Shown piece by piece: positions 29,987 to 38,248 of a DNA stretch of 43,808 bases. The notes below the pieces were generated by a model, which was not told the origin of the DNA, searched no databases, and worked only from the letters and a program-made list of their open reading frames with translations. The stretch covers positions 1-43,808 of the forward strand of contig QHSP01000113.1 of the NCBI GenBank assembly GCA_003220495.1, in the 5' to 3' direction. The position numbers and the translations under genes are program-made. Position 1 is the first letter of the stretch. Every line of letters starts with the position of its first letter. This DNA is from Candidatus Rokuibacteriota bacterium. GTDB taxonomy: Bacteria > Methylomirabilota > Methylomirabilia > Rokubacteriales > CSP1-6.

Positions 29987-31483
29987 ATGCCGGCGCTTTC
30001 CGACGAGCCCTTCACCCTGGTGATCTTCGGCGCCTCAGGCGATCTGACGCGCCGGAAGCTCGTCCCCGCGCTCTGGAGCCTCTACGCCGGGCGCACGCTA
30101 CCCGAGCCGTTCGCGATCATCGGCAGCGCGCGCAGCGAGGTGTCGGCCGACGAGTTCCGCCGGCGCATGCGCGAGGCGGTGCGCGAGTTCGCGCGGGTGA
30201 AGCCGCCGTCGGCGAATGTCTGGGACCGCTTCGCGTCGTCGCTCTCGTACGTGAACGGCAATCCGGCCGATCCGGCGCTCTACGCGTCGCTCGATCGCGC
30301 GCTGAGGGACATCGAGAAGGCGCGGCCCGGCGCCGCGAACCGTCTCTTCTACCTCGCGACGCCCCCGAGCCTCTACGACACGATCGTCGAGAACCTGGGC
30401 GCCTCGGGCCTGGCGCGCCCCCAGGGCGGCTGGACCCGTGTCATCGTCGAGAAGCCGTTCGGGCACGACTACGAGAGCGCCCGTGCGCTCAACAGCCACC
30501 TCGCCCAGGTCTTTCGCGAGGATCAGATCTACCGCATCGATCACTACCTCGGGAAGGAAACCGTCCAGAACCTCCTCGTGCTCCGCTTCGCCAACGGAAT
30601 CTTCGAGCCGCTGTGGAACCGGAGCCATGTCGCCGAGATCCAGATCACGGTGGCGGAGACGATCGGCGTCGAGACGCGCGGCGCCTACTACGAGGAGGCG
30701 GGTGCGCTTCGCGACATGATGCAGAATCACCTGCTCCAGCTCCTGTGCCTCATCGCGCTCGAGCCCCCGGTGACCTTCGACGCCGGTCCCGTCCACGACG
30801 AGAAGAACAAGGTGATGCGCGCCATCCGGCCGATCGATCCCCGCAAGGTCGACGAGGTGGCGCTCCGCGGCCAGTACGGCCCCGGGTTCGTTGGCGGCAA
30901 GCCGGTGCCGGGCTACCGGCAGGAGAAAGGGGTCGCGCCGGACTCCAGGACCGAGACGTACGCGGCCCTACGGCTCACGGTCGACAACTGGCGCTGGGCC
31001 GGTGTGCCCTTCTATCTGCGCACCGGCAAGCGGATGGCGAAGCGCGTGAGCGAGATCGCGATCCGCTTCCACCGCACCCCGCACATGATCTTCCACCGCG
31101 ACCCGGCTGGCGGTGTCGATCCCAACGAGCTCGTGATCCGCATCCAGCCGGACGAGGGCGTCGCGCTGACGGTGGCCGCGAAGGTGCCCGGGCCGGACCT
31201 GAAGCTCCTGCCGGTCGGCCTCGACTTTCGCTACGGCGAGGTCTTCGGCGCCGAGCCCCCGGAGGCGTACGAGCGGCTCCTGCTCGACGCGGTCCACGGA
31301 GATTCGACGCTCTACGCTCGGGCTGACTGGGTGGAGCAGGCCTGGGCGCTGCTCGGTCCGGTGCTGGACGCCTGGGCGCACCACGGAGCGCCCGCGCCCT
31401 ATCTCTACGAAGCGGGCAGCTGGGGACCGCCGGAAGCCGACTCGTTCATCGCGCGCGACGGAGGATCGTGGAGGACGCCGTAG
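29987..31483 (+). CDS. zwf: Glucose-6-phosphate 1-dehydrogenase
   Basis: 498 residues, normal for the family. The N-terminal Rossmann fold starts FTLVIFGASGDLTRRKLVPAL (GASGDLxxRK). The active-site signature RIDHYLGKETVQNL carries the catalytic His region and Lys. RVIVEKPFGHDYESARALN precedes it and FYLRTGKRMAKR follows, all diagnostic of Zwf. It oxidises glucose 6-phosphate to 6-phosphogluconolactone with NADP or NAD. The ATG is 2 nt after the pgl stop and no separate ribosome site is obvious. It ends ahead of a perfect 12-bp terminator. Kinase-pgl-zwf form a sugar-acid / oxidative pentose phosphate unit. Confidence 0.95.
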   Translation: MPALSDEPFTLVIFGASGDLTRRKLVPALWSLYAGRTLPEPFAIIGSARSEVSADEFRRRMREAVREFARVKPPSANVWDRFASSLSYVNGNPADPALYASLDRALRDIEKARPGAANRLFYLATPPSLYDTIVENLGASGLARPQGGWTRVIVEKPFGHDYESARALNSHLAQVFREDQIYRIDHYLGKETVQNLLVLRFANGIFEPLWNRSHVAEIQITVAETIGVETRGAYYEEAGALRDMMQNHLLQLLCLIALEPPVTFDAGPVHDEKNKVMRAIRPIDPRKVDEVALRGQYGPGFVGGKPVPGYRQEKGVAPDSRTETYAALRLTVDNWRWAGVPFYLRTGKRMAKRVSEIAIRFHRTPHMIFHRDPAGGVDPNELVIRIQPDEGVALTVAAKVPGPDLKLLPVGLDFRYGEVFGAEPPEAYERLLLDAVHGDSTLYARADWVEQAWALLGPVLDAWAHHGAPAPYLYEAGSWGPPEADSFIARDGGSWRTP

Positions 31484-31501
31484 ACACAACGCTGACTACA
31501 C

Positions 31502-31539
31502 GGGTCGGGGGAGGCACACCGGCCGCTCTCCCCCGACCC
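31502..31539. terminator. Bidirectional terminator hairpin after zwf
   Basis: Perfect 12-bp arms GGGTCGGGGGAG (31502-31513) and CTCCCCCGACCC (31528-31539) with a 14-nt loop, between convergent zwf and the lipoprotein gene. Confidence 0.6.
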
Positions 31540-31547
31540 TGACTCTC

Positions 31548-31562
31548 AGCGGCTTCGCCGCT
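31548..31562 (-). terminator. Small hairpin at the lipoprotein stop codon
   Basis: AGCGGC (31548-31553), loop TTC, GCCGCT (31557-31562) overlaps the minus-strand TAA by one base. Probably part of the terminator for the lipoprotein transcript. Confidence 0.35.
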
Positions 31563-31966
31563 TACCTAATGGCTTGTTGCTGAGAGCGGCTGGCCGTCAG
31601 CTCGACGAACGTGAACCACCAGCCATCGAGCAGACGAACCTCGAGCGAGCTCCCGGACTTCTCGTAGACCTGCGTGATGCCGTGCTCCGCGGCCGAGGTG
31701 CTGCTGACGTGGCGCCAGCTGTTCGCCTCCAGCGTGGTCCGCATCGCGACAGCCAGGCTCTCGACCTCCAGTCGGCCGCGATAGACGAGCCGCGCGGCCT
31801 TCACCGTGGGCGACTCGATGATCGTGGACTTGCTGGCCTGGTACGTGAGCCCCTTCGGTACTGGGATGTCTTCGAACTCGCTTCGAGTGGCTCTGGACGA
31901 CGTGGTAGCGCACCCGGCCGTGAGCGCGAGGACGACGAACGCGGCGACCGTACGTTTAATGCTCAT
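31562..31966 (-). CDS. Conserved-looking lipoprotein
   Basis: 134 residues. The signal MSIKRTVAAFVVLALTAGC has a good lipobox (LTAGC) with Cys19. The mature part starts FEDIPVPKGLTYQASKSTII and shows an alternating pattern (ARLVYRGRLEVESLAVAMRT, then a SWRHVSSTSA segment, then a LLDGWWFTFVEL ending). This matches the layout of a family of small outer-envelope lipoproteins in which a short alpha/beta domain follows a 'PxPxG' opening; I cannot name it firmly. Its promoter is leaderless-type (TTGCGA, 17, TAGGCT, 6, ATG), with no Shine-Dalgarno. The gene converges on zwf and probably stands alone. The 183-nt gap upstream otherwise holds nothing I recognise. Confidence 0.75.
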   Translation of the reverse strand: MSIKRTVAAFVVLALTAGCATTSSRATRSEFEDIPVPKGLTYQASKSTIIESPTVKAARLVYRGRLEVESLAVAMRTTLEANSWRHVSSTSAAEHGITQVYEKSGSSLEVRLLDGWWFTFVELTASRSQQQAIR

Positions 31967-31972
31967 GTTCGG

Positions 31973-32001
31973 AGCCTATCAGGGCCCCCACAGCGTCGCA
32001 A
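31973..32001 (-). promoter_or_regulatory. Leaderless promoter of the lipoprotein gene
   Basis: Minus strand TTGCGA (32001-31996), exactly 17 nt, TAGGCT (31978-31973), exactly 6 nt, then ATG 31966. Confidence 0.55.
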
Positions 32002-32149
32002 AGAAATTCGGGCCCGCGGGAGGCGCGCGAGCATCGGAGCTCGACTCGACGACGACGTTCGCGCGTCCGAGGAGCCGTCGATTCTCACCGCTGCGGAAGC
32101 GCGACGAAACGGTACCAGCGGTGATTTCCCATCCAGCCCCGCGTGCGAC

Positions 32150-32908
32150 TCAGCCGAGGACGGAATAGCCGCCGTCCACCGGGATGGCGGTCCCGGTGAC
32201 GAAGTCGGAGGCGGCGCTCGCCAGGAACACGGCCACGCCGGCCATGTCCTCGAGGGTGCCCCAGCGTCCGGCCGGCGTCCGCCGGAGCACGTTGTCGTGG
32301 AGCTCGGGGACCTGGCGGCGCGCGCCCCTGGTCAGATCGGTATCGATCCACCCCGGGAGCACCGCGTTCACCTGGATGTTGTCCCTGGCCCAGGCGGTCG
32401 CGAGTGATTTGGTCAGCTGGACGAGGCCGCCCTTGCTCGGGCCGTACGCGGGGGAAAACGAGACGCCGAAAATGGACATCATGGAGCCGATGTTGATGAT
32501 CTTGCCGCCCCCGACGGCCGTCATCGGCGCGTAGGCGGCGCGCGAGCACAGGAAGGCGCTGGTGAGGTTGGTGTCGAGGACCTGATGCCACTCGGCGAGC
32601 GTGTAGTCCTGGGGCTGCTTGCGGACGTTGGTGCCCGCGTTGTTCACGAGGATGTCGAGGCGACCGCACCGGTCCACCGTCGAGCGGATCAGCGCGTTGA
32701 CCGAGGCCTCGTCGGCCACGTCGACGGCGATCGAGAGCGGCTGGCCGCCGAGCTTCTCGAGCGCACGAACCGCGGCGTCGGACTTCGTCTGATTGCGGGC
32801 GGCCACGACCACGCGAGCGCCGGCGCTGGCCAGGCCCTGGGCCATGCCGAGGCCGATTCCGCCGTTACCGCCGGTGACGATCGCGACTTTGCCCTTGAGA
32901 TCGAACAT
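32150..32908 (-). CDS. SDR oxidoreductase, gluconate/glucose dehydrogenase-like
   Basis: 252 residues, classical short-chain dehydrogenase. KVAIVTGGNGGIGLGMAQGL (TGxxxGxG), DILVNNAGTN (NNAG), Ser in IINIGSM, catalytic YxxxK as AYGPSKGG, then a C-terminal FVTGTAIPVDGGYSV. The overall pattern resembles 2-deoxy-D-gluconate / gluconate 5-dehydrogenase types and glucose 1-dehydrogenase, but substrate assignment is unsafe in this family. GGAGGAATCC precedes the ATG with a TAAGAT -10-like element 18 nt before it. It follows dnaE2 by 21 nt on the same strand, so it may be read through from the mutasome operon; functional relation is not apparent. Confidence 0.87.
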   Translation of the reverse strand: MFDLKGKVAIVTGGNGGIGLGMAQGLASAGARVVVAARNQTKSDAAVRALEKLGGQPLSIAVDVADEASVNALIRSTVDRCGRLDILVNNAGTNVRKQPQDYTLAEWHQVLDTNLTSAFLCSRAAYAPMTAVGGGKIINIGSMMSIFGVSFSPAYGPSKGGLVQLTKSLATAWARDNIQVNAVLPGWIDTDLTRGARRQVPELHDNVLRRTPAGRWGTLEDMAGVAVFLASAASDFVTGTAIPVDGGYSVLG

Positions 32909-32929
32909 GGATTCCTCCGGGGCTGCATC

Positions 32930-35900
32930 TTACCCGAAGTCGTGAGACGGAACGTGGTGGCCGAGCGCGGGAACCCCCCGGGCCTTGATCGCGCGCACGG
33001 AGATGACGCCGTCTTGCCGCTGGGCGATCCCGTCGACGATGAGGTACGGCTCGGAGACCAGCGCCAGACGATGGCGCGCGAAGACCGGCGGGGTCACGAT
33101 CACGTTCGCGATCCCCGTCTCGTCCTCGAGAGACAGGAAGACGAAGCCCTTCGCGGTGCCCGGGCGCTGGCGGACGATGACGCTCCCCGCCACCTGGACC
33201 CGCGCCCCGTCCTCCACCCTGGAAAGCTCTCGCGCGCTCAGCACGCCGCGGGCCCGGAGCGCCGCGCGGCGCAAGGTCATCGGATGACGTCCGAGCGTCA
33301 CGCTGGTGCCGGCATAATCGGCGGCGAGCCGCTCGACGTCGGTCATCTCGCTCAACGGGCTCGGCTCGCGCGGCGGATCCGCGAACAACGGTCCGGGATG
33401 CGGCGCCGCCGCCGCCCAGAGGTTCGTCCGTCGCGTGCCGCCGAGCGGCGCTAGCGCTCCGATGGCCGCGAGGGTCTCCAGCTCGTCGCGATCGAGCTGG
33501 GCCCGGCGAGCGAGATCGTGGATGGAGCTGAACGGCCGCGCCGCTCGTGCTTCGACGATCGCGCGGCCCACTCGCTCGCGCAGTCCCTTGACGTACCGCA
33601 AGCCCATTCGCATCGCCGAGCCCGCTCCACCGACGGGCTCGATCGTGCACAGCCACTGCGAGCACGTGACGTCGATCGGCAAGATGCGAAGCCCGTGGCG
33701 CTGCGCGTCCTTCACGATGGTCGCCGGATGATAGAACCCCATCGGCTGATTGTTGAGGAGCGCCGCATAGAACGCCGCGGAGTGGTGGACGCGCAGGTAC
33801 GCGCTCGCGTAGGCGAGCAGCGCGAAGCTACTCGCGTGGCTCTCCGGAAAACCATACAGCGCGAACGCGGTGATGGCGTGGACGATCTCCTCGGCGGCCG
33901 CGCCGTGGATGCCCTGGCGCGCCATGCCCGCGCGCAGCTTCGTCTCGACCTCGGCCATGAGGCGCTCGCTGCGCTTGAAGCCGAACGCCCTTCGGAGCTC
34001 CTCGGCCTCGGTCGCCGTGAAGCCGGCGGTGACCATCGCCATTTTCAGGAGCTGCTCCTGGAAGAGCGGCACCCCGAGCGTGCGCCGCAGGATCGGCTCG
34101 AGGCTCGGATGCGGATAGGTCACGGGCTCGCGGCCGCGCCGGCGCCGGATGTAGGGATGGACCATGTCGCCCACGATCGGGCCGGGACGGATGATCGCCA
34201 CCTGCACGACGAGGTCGTAGAACCGCTCGGGCCGGACGCGCGGGAGCGTCGCCATCTGGGCGCGGCTCTCGACCTGGAACACGCCGATCGTGTCCGCCTC
34301 CTGCAGGCTCCGATACACGGCGGGGTCGTCGGGCGGCAGCTGCGCCAGATCGACCGAGCCGCCCGTCTCGCGCACGAGCGTCAGCGAATCCTGGAGCACC
34401 GACATCATGCCGAGCCCGAGGAGATCGACCTTGACGATGCCGAGCCCCGCGCAGTCGTCCTTGTCCCACTGGACGACGACCCGCCCCGGCATCGTCGCGG
34501 GCTCGAGCGGGACGACGTCGTCGAGCCGGCCCGCGGCGATCACCATCCCGCCCGAGTGCTGGCCGAGATGGCGCGGCAGATCCTGGATCCGCGTCCAGAG
34601 CGTCGCGAAGCGGCGGATGCGCGGCGAGGTCGGATCGCAGCCGGCCTCGGGCAGATGCTTCGTCAGGAGCTCCTCGGGGTCCTGGTAGCCCCAGTTCGCG
34701 ACGAGCATGGCGAGTCGGTCGCGCATGTCGCGCGGGAGCCCGAGCGCCTGGCCGACCTCGCGCGCCGCGCTCCGGCCTCGATACGTAATCACGTTGGCGG
34801 TCATCCCGGCGCCGAGCCGTCCGTACCGTCGGTAGACGTGTTGAATGACGGCCTCTCGCCGCTCTCCACTCGGGAGATCGAGATCGATGTCCGGCCATTC
34901 ACCTCGTGCCTCGCTCAAGAACCGCTCGAACAAGAGCTCCATGCCGACCGGATCCACCGCCGTGATCCCGAGGGCGTAGCAGACGGCGCTGTTGGCCGCG
35001 GAGCCGCGTCCCTGGACCAGGATGTCGTGGGTGCGGCAGTGCTCGACGATGTCCCAGACGATCAGGAAATACCCCGCCAGGTCGAGCCGGCCGATGAGCT
35101 CGAGCTCGTGCGTGACCTGACGCCGCGCGCGTGCGGCGAGCGAGCTCTCGCCGTAGCGCGCCCGCACGCCGCGCTCGGTCAGCTCGCGCAGGTGTCCGAG
35201 CGGAGTCTGGCCGGGGGGCAGCGGAAACTCGGGGAACCGATATCCGAGGTCCTTCAGGGTGAAGGCAAGCCGCAGCGCCAGCTCGCCTGCGTTGTCGAGG
35301 GCATCGGGCAAGTCCCGGAACAGCTCGGTCATCGCGCCCGCGCTCTTCAGCGAGCGCTCGCCGTTCGCCAGCAGACGCCGGCCGGCGTGATCGAGATCGG
35401 TCTTCTCGCGGATGCACGTGAAGACGTCGGCGAGCGGGCGGCCCTCAGGGCGCGCGAAGAGCGGCTGGTTGGACGCGACCAGCGGGACGCGGGCCGCGCG
35501 CGCGAGCGTCACCACCCGCTGGAGCATCTGCTCCTGCTCGCGGGAATAATGGCGCTGCACTTCGACGAAGCAGCTCGAGCGCCCGAAGAGCGCCACCAGC
35601 CGGTCCAGGACCTGACGGGCGCCGTCGTCGTCACCGGCCGCGAGCCTCTGCGCCAGCGGACCGCGCGCGCCGCCGGTGAGGCACACGAGCCCCGCGGTGC
35701 TCGGCTCGAGATCGTCGAGCGCGAGCGCGGCCGATCCTTTCGGGGCCCCGAGCTTCATCCGCGTGATCAGGCGGCACAGGTTCTGGTATCCCTCGCGGTC
35801 TTCCACGAGCAGCGGCAGGCGCGAGCCGTCGGCCAGGGTGATCTCGCTGCCGACGATCGGCTTCACGCCCGCCTTCGTGGCGGCCCGGGCCAGCCGGGCC

Positions 35901-36037
35901 GCGCCGTACACGCCGTCGCGATCCACCAGGGCGATCGCGGGCATGTCGAGGCGCGCGGCTTCGGCCGCGAACGCTTCGGGATGCTCGGCGCCTTCGAGGA
36001 ACGAGAACGCCGACTGCGCGTGCAGCTCGATGAACAC
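32930..36037 (-). CDS. dnaE2: Error-prone DNA polymerase DnaE2 (mutasome polymerase)
   Basis: 1035 residues, typical for DnaE2. The N-terminal PHP domain starts IELHAQSAFSFLEGA; the usual HxH reads His-Ala-Gln, a common degenerate PHP. The polymerase core has QGRGSAANSAVCYALG, PDIDLDLPSGERREAVIQ with two catalytic Asp, and WDKDDCAGLGIVKVDLLGLG. The C-terminal region has an OB-fold module (GVLSARELSRVEDGARVQVA). DnaE2 replaces DnaE during lesion bypass and needs ImuB to bind the clamp. It is the third gene of imuA-imuB-dnaE2 and starts 3 nt after the imuB stop. The ATG at 36037 gives the standard PHP N-terminus. Confidence 0.93.
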   Translation of the reverse strand: MFIELHAQSAFSFLEGAEHPEAFAAEAARLDMPAIALVDRDGVYGAARLARAATKAGVKPIVGSEITLADGSRLPLLVEDREGYQNLCRLITRMKLGAPKGSAALALDDLEPSTAGLVCLTGGARGPLAQRLAAGDDDGARQVLDRLVALFGRSSCFVEVQRHYSREQEQMLQRVVTLARAARVPLVASNQPLFARPEGRPLADVFTCIREKTDLDHAGRRLLANGERSLKSAGAMTELFRDLPDALDNAGELALRLAFTLKDLGYRFPEFPLPPGQTPLGHLRELTERGVRARYGESSLAARARRQVTHELELIGRLDLAGYFLIVWDIVEHCRTHDILVQGRGSAANSAVCYALGITAVDPVGMELLFERFLSEARGEWPDIDLDLPSGERREAVIQHVYRRYGRLGAGMTANVITYRGRSAAREVGQALGLPRDMRDRLAMLVANWGYQDPEELLTKHLPEAGCDPTSPRIRRFATLWTRIQDLPRHLGQHSGGMVIAAGRLDDVVPLEPATMPGRVVVQWDKDDCAGLGIVKVDLLGLGMMSVLQDSLTLVRETGGSVDLAQLPPDDPAVYRSLQEADTIGVFQVESRAQMATLPRVRPERFYDLVVQVAIIRPGPIVGDMVHPYIRRRRGREPVTYPHPSLEPILRRTLGVPLFQEQLLKMAMVTAGFTATEAEELRRAFGFKRSERLMAEVETKLRAGMARQGIHGAAAEEIVHAITAFALYGFPESHASSFALLAYASAYLRVHHSAAFYAALLNNQPMGFYHPATIVKDAQRHGLRILPIDVTCSQWLCTIEPVGGAGSAMRMGLRYVKGLRERVGRAIVEARAARPFSSIHDLARRAQLDRDELETLAAIGALAPLGGTRRTNLWAAAAPHPGPLFADPPREPSPLSEMTDVERLAADYAGTSVTLGRHPMTLRRAALRARGVLSARELSRVEDGARVQVAGSVIVRQRPGTAKGFVFLSLEDETGIANVIVTPPVFARHRLALVSEPYLIVDGIAQRQDGVISVRAIKARGVPALGHHVPSHDFG

Positions 36038-36040
36038 GGG

Positions 36041-37552
36041 TCAGTCGTAGAAGCCGTCGAGATACCAGTGACCGGCCAGGCGGTCGCGGGCGACCCGGCA
36101 GAGCGCGCCGTCGCCGAGCACCACGTCCCACTCGTCGCGCGCCCACGCCTCCCGATCCCACCACTCGCCCGACGCCCGCCACGGGCCGGCGGAGGCGATG
36201 ACGAGCCGCGCCTCGACGCGCACGGGGCGCTCGTCCACCGTCTCGACCTCCACGCGACGCGCCGGCCGCATCCTTCGCAGCGCGAGCCGCTGGCCGGCCT
36301 GGGGAGAATCTCCGCGCGCCGCGTGATCGCTCGGCGGCGAGAACGCGAGCATCGTGAAGGCATCGGAGCGGTGCGAATCGACGAGCACGGGCGATCCCAG
36401 ATTGTCGGCGCCCACGAGGGCCGCCAGGCGCGCCAGCACCGTGACGAGATTGCGGGGAGCGGGCGCGGGCGGCTGCCAGAGCCCTCCCTGCCCCGCTGGC
36501 GTCCGGATCGGATGCGCGCTGATCGCCACTCGAGTCACGGCGGCGGGCGGCGGATGCGCCTCGAGATCGAGGACCGCCAGGGTGAGCATCGGCTTGACCT
36601 CGCTCATCGGGTACGCGAGCGAGACGTCCCGCGCATGATGTCCGCCGGAGGCGAGGCCGAGCCGGATCTCGAGCGAATCGGCCACGAGCGACACCGCCGC
36701 AAGCCGCCGGCAGAGCCGCTCCAGCACGGTCTCGAGCACGCCCGCGAGGACTCCGAGCGAGTCGATCTCCCACTCGAGCCCCTGGGCTTCTTCCCAGAAC
36801 GGCGGCGGCGTCCAGGGACGGAACGGATCGCGGTCGAGACCGAGCGCCAGATCGTGAGCGCGGAGCCCTGGAGGCCCCAGGCGCGCGGCCAGGCCTTCGC
36901 GAGACAGCGCGGCCAGCTCGCCGAGAGTCCCCACTCCCCACCGGCCGAGGGTCGCGGCGAGATCCGGAGCGAGGTCGAGCGTGGTGATGGAGACCTTCGC
37001 GAGCGCCGCGCGCTCGCGTCCGGGCGGGATGATCGTGACGGCCCCCGACCCGTTCACCGCCGCCATCCGCGCGGCGGTGCGGCTCGCCGCGAGCCCCACA
37101 CGCGGGATCAGCCCGATGGCTCGCACCTGATGCACCAGGCGTCGTCCGATCGCCGCGGGATCGCCGATGAGCCGCTCGAGGCCGACCGTATCGACGTACG
37201 CGAGCCCCGCTCCGCCGTCCTCGATCCGCGGCGAAACAGCCAGAGCGGCCTCGAGAAGCGCGTGACGCGCGGAGGCGACGTATTCCTCGACCCACGGTCG
37301 CGTCAGCAACATCGGGCAGCGAGCTCGCGCTTCCGTTTCCGACATGCCCGGACGCACCCCTTGCTCGCGCGCGGCGGTGTTCGCTTCGATCGTCGTCATG
37401 ATCCTGGCTGTCTGGCCGCCTTCGCCCCCGACGTTCGGGCGGTCGGCCCTGGGATTGAGGATCACCAGCGGGCGCTCGCGGAGCGCGGGCTCACATCGCT
37501 CGATGGCCGCCGCGTCGAAATGCTCGACCAGGACGCAGGCGAATCGGCTCAC
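36041..37552 (-). CDS. imuB: ImuB, Y-family polymerase-like mutasome adaptor
   Basis: 503 residues from GTG 37552, which overlaps the imuA stop by 4 nt (GTGA), with GGTGGAG just upstream. The N-terminal half follows the Y-family palm/finger plan (FACVLVEHFDAAAIERCEPA, AREQGVRPGMSETEARARCP, LAYVDTVGLERLIGD, then RVGLAASRTAARMAA). The catalytic acid positions are degenerate: no DxD near the N-terminus and YVDTVGLE where polymerases have SxDE. ImuB is therefore likely inactive and acts as the clamp- and DnaE2-binding hub. A clamp-motif-like QGGLW lies near residue 353. A helix-hairpin-helix region (TTLDLAPDLAATLGRWGVGT) is visible. The C-terminal ~130 residues match the ImuB-specific tail. Confidence 0.88.
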   Translation of the reverse strand: MSRFACVLVEHFDAAAIERCEPALRERPLVILNPRADRPNVGGEGGQTARIMTTIEANTAAREQGVRPGMSETEARARCPMLLTRPWVEEYVASARHALLEAALAVSPRIEDGGAGLAYVDTVGLERLIGDPAAIGRRLVHQVRAIGLIPRVGLAASRTAARMAAVNGSGAVTIIPPGRERAALAKVSITTLDLAPDLAATLGRWGVGTLGELAALSREGLAARLGPPGLRAHDLALGLDRDPFRPWTPPPFWEEAQGLEWEIDSLGVLAGVLETVLERLCRRLAAVSLVADSLEIRLGLASGGHHARDVSLAYPMSEVKPMLTLAVLDLEAHPPPAAVTRVAISAHPIRTPAGQGGLWQPPAPAPRNLVTVLARLAALVGADNLGSPVLVDSHRSDAFTMLAFSPPSDHAARGDSPQAGQRLALRRMRPARRVEVETVDERPVRVEARLVIASAGPWRASGEWWDREAWARDEWDVVLGDGALCRVARDRLAGHWYLDGFYD

Positions 37553-38109
37553 GCGCTCCACCAGCTCGACGGCTGCCGTTCGGGCGCGCCGCGGCGGGCG
37601 CGCAGGACTCGCGTCGTCGTGCGCATGCGCGCGAGCCGTGTGGGGGCCGGCCCGGGGCCGGCCCACTCGATCCCCTCTCGGAACGTTTCGACGGCCAGCG
37701 CCGCGCTCGACCCGGTGAGCCGACGACGACCGACGATCAGCAGCGCGACGTCGGTGCGTCGGACCGCGAACTTCAGACGGAACGCCATGGTCGTCGGCAG
37801 GCGCGGCACCCGCTCGCCCAGGTCCAGCGCGACGAGCGCGAATCCCGGGCAGCGCACGAGCATGTCGGCGGCGCGAAGCGCCACCTCGCGATTGCGTCCG
37901 CAGCGGACCCACAGGAGACGGCGTAGATCGATCCCGGCCTGGGCCGCCGATCCCGGGTCGAAGATCTCTTCGGTATCCACGAGGGCCGCGGTCTCGCCGC
38001 GGCCCACGACCTCGCCGAGACACGCCAGCAGGTGGCTCGTGCGGCCCGAGGAGAGCCCGCCGACGATCTCGGTGATCTCCCCTCGTATCGGCGCCAGGCG
38101 GTCGCCCAT
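37549..38109 (-). CDS. imuA: ImuA, RecA-like mutasome component (short form)
   Basis: 186 residues, shorter than the usual ~230-270 ImuA. It is RecA-like: EIVGGLSSGRTSHLLACL near the N-terminus corresponds to Walker A but with Arg in place of the catalytic Lys, then TAALVDTEEIFDPGSAAQAG and FALVALDLGE (Walker B-like), then FAVRRTDVALLIVG. ATP hydrolysis may be weak or absent. ImuA activates and stabilises the ImuB-DnaE2 complex. The ATG sits exactly 6 nt after a -10 element and has no Shine-Dalgarno, so the operon's mRNA is probably leaderless. No LexA box resembling the E. coli, Gram-positive or alphaproteobacterial type was found upstream. Confidence 0.83.
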   Translation of the reverse strand: MGDRLAPIRGEITEIVGGLSSGRTSHLLACLGEVVGRGETAALVDTEEIFDPGSAAQAGIDLRRLLWVRCGRNREVALRAADMLVRCPGFALVALDLGERVPRLPTTMAFRLKFAVRRTDVALLIVGRRRLTGSSAALAVETFREGIEWAGPGPAPTRLARMRTTTRVLRARRGAPERQPSSWWSA

Positions 38110-38115
38110 GTCGAA

Positions 38116-38144
38116 ATGCTAATCACGTGACGAGTATCAGGCAA
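38116..38144 (-). promoter_or_regulatory. Leaderless promoter of the imuA-imuB-dnaE2 operon
   Basis: Minus strand TTGCCT (38144-38139), exactly 17 nt, TAGCAT (38121-38116), exactly 6 nt, then ATG 38109. The spacer includes the palindrome TCACGTGA (38123-38130), a possible operator. Confidence 0.6.
38123..38130. promoter_or_regulatory. Palindrome TCACGTGA in the imuA promoter spacer
   Basis: An 8-bp perfect palindrome between -35 and -10 of the mutasome promoter. It is a possible repressor or damage-regulator site, supported only by symmetry and position. Confidence 0.3.
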
Positions 38145-38218
38145 GACAAAGATGTGGGGGAACGAGCCGGGAAACGCCACTAGATGGTGGGGTACGGTCC
38201 TGGACAGACACGATCGGC

Positions 38219-38224
38219 TAGAAT
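38219..38224 (+). promoter_or_regulatory. Candidate -10 element of the 38249 SDR gene
   Basis: TAGAAT, followed by a ~18-nt predicted leader with AGGAGGAG before ATG 38249. No good -35 at 16-18 nt; TGGACA is 12 nt upstream. Confidence 0.35.
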
Positions 38225-38248
38225 GCGAGTGCGAGCCAGGAGGAGCCA

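Noticed and set aside
33518-38122. A very long open frame (1534 codons) on the plus strand opposite dnaE2 and imuB
   Set aside because: Its composition (Arg/Ala/Gly/Pro/Asp-rich, no known motifs) is that of an antisense shadow in GC-rich DNA; the minus strand carries full, motif-bearing polymerase genes.
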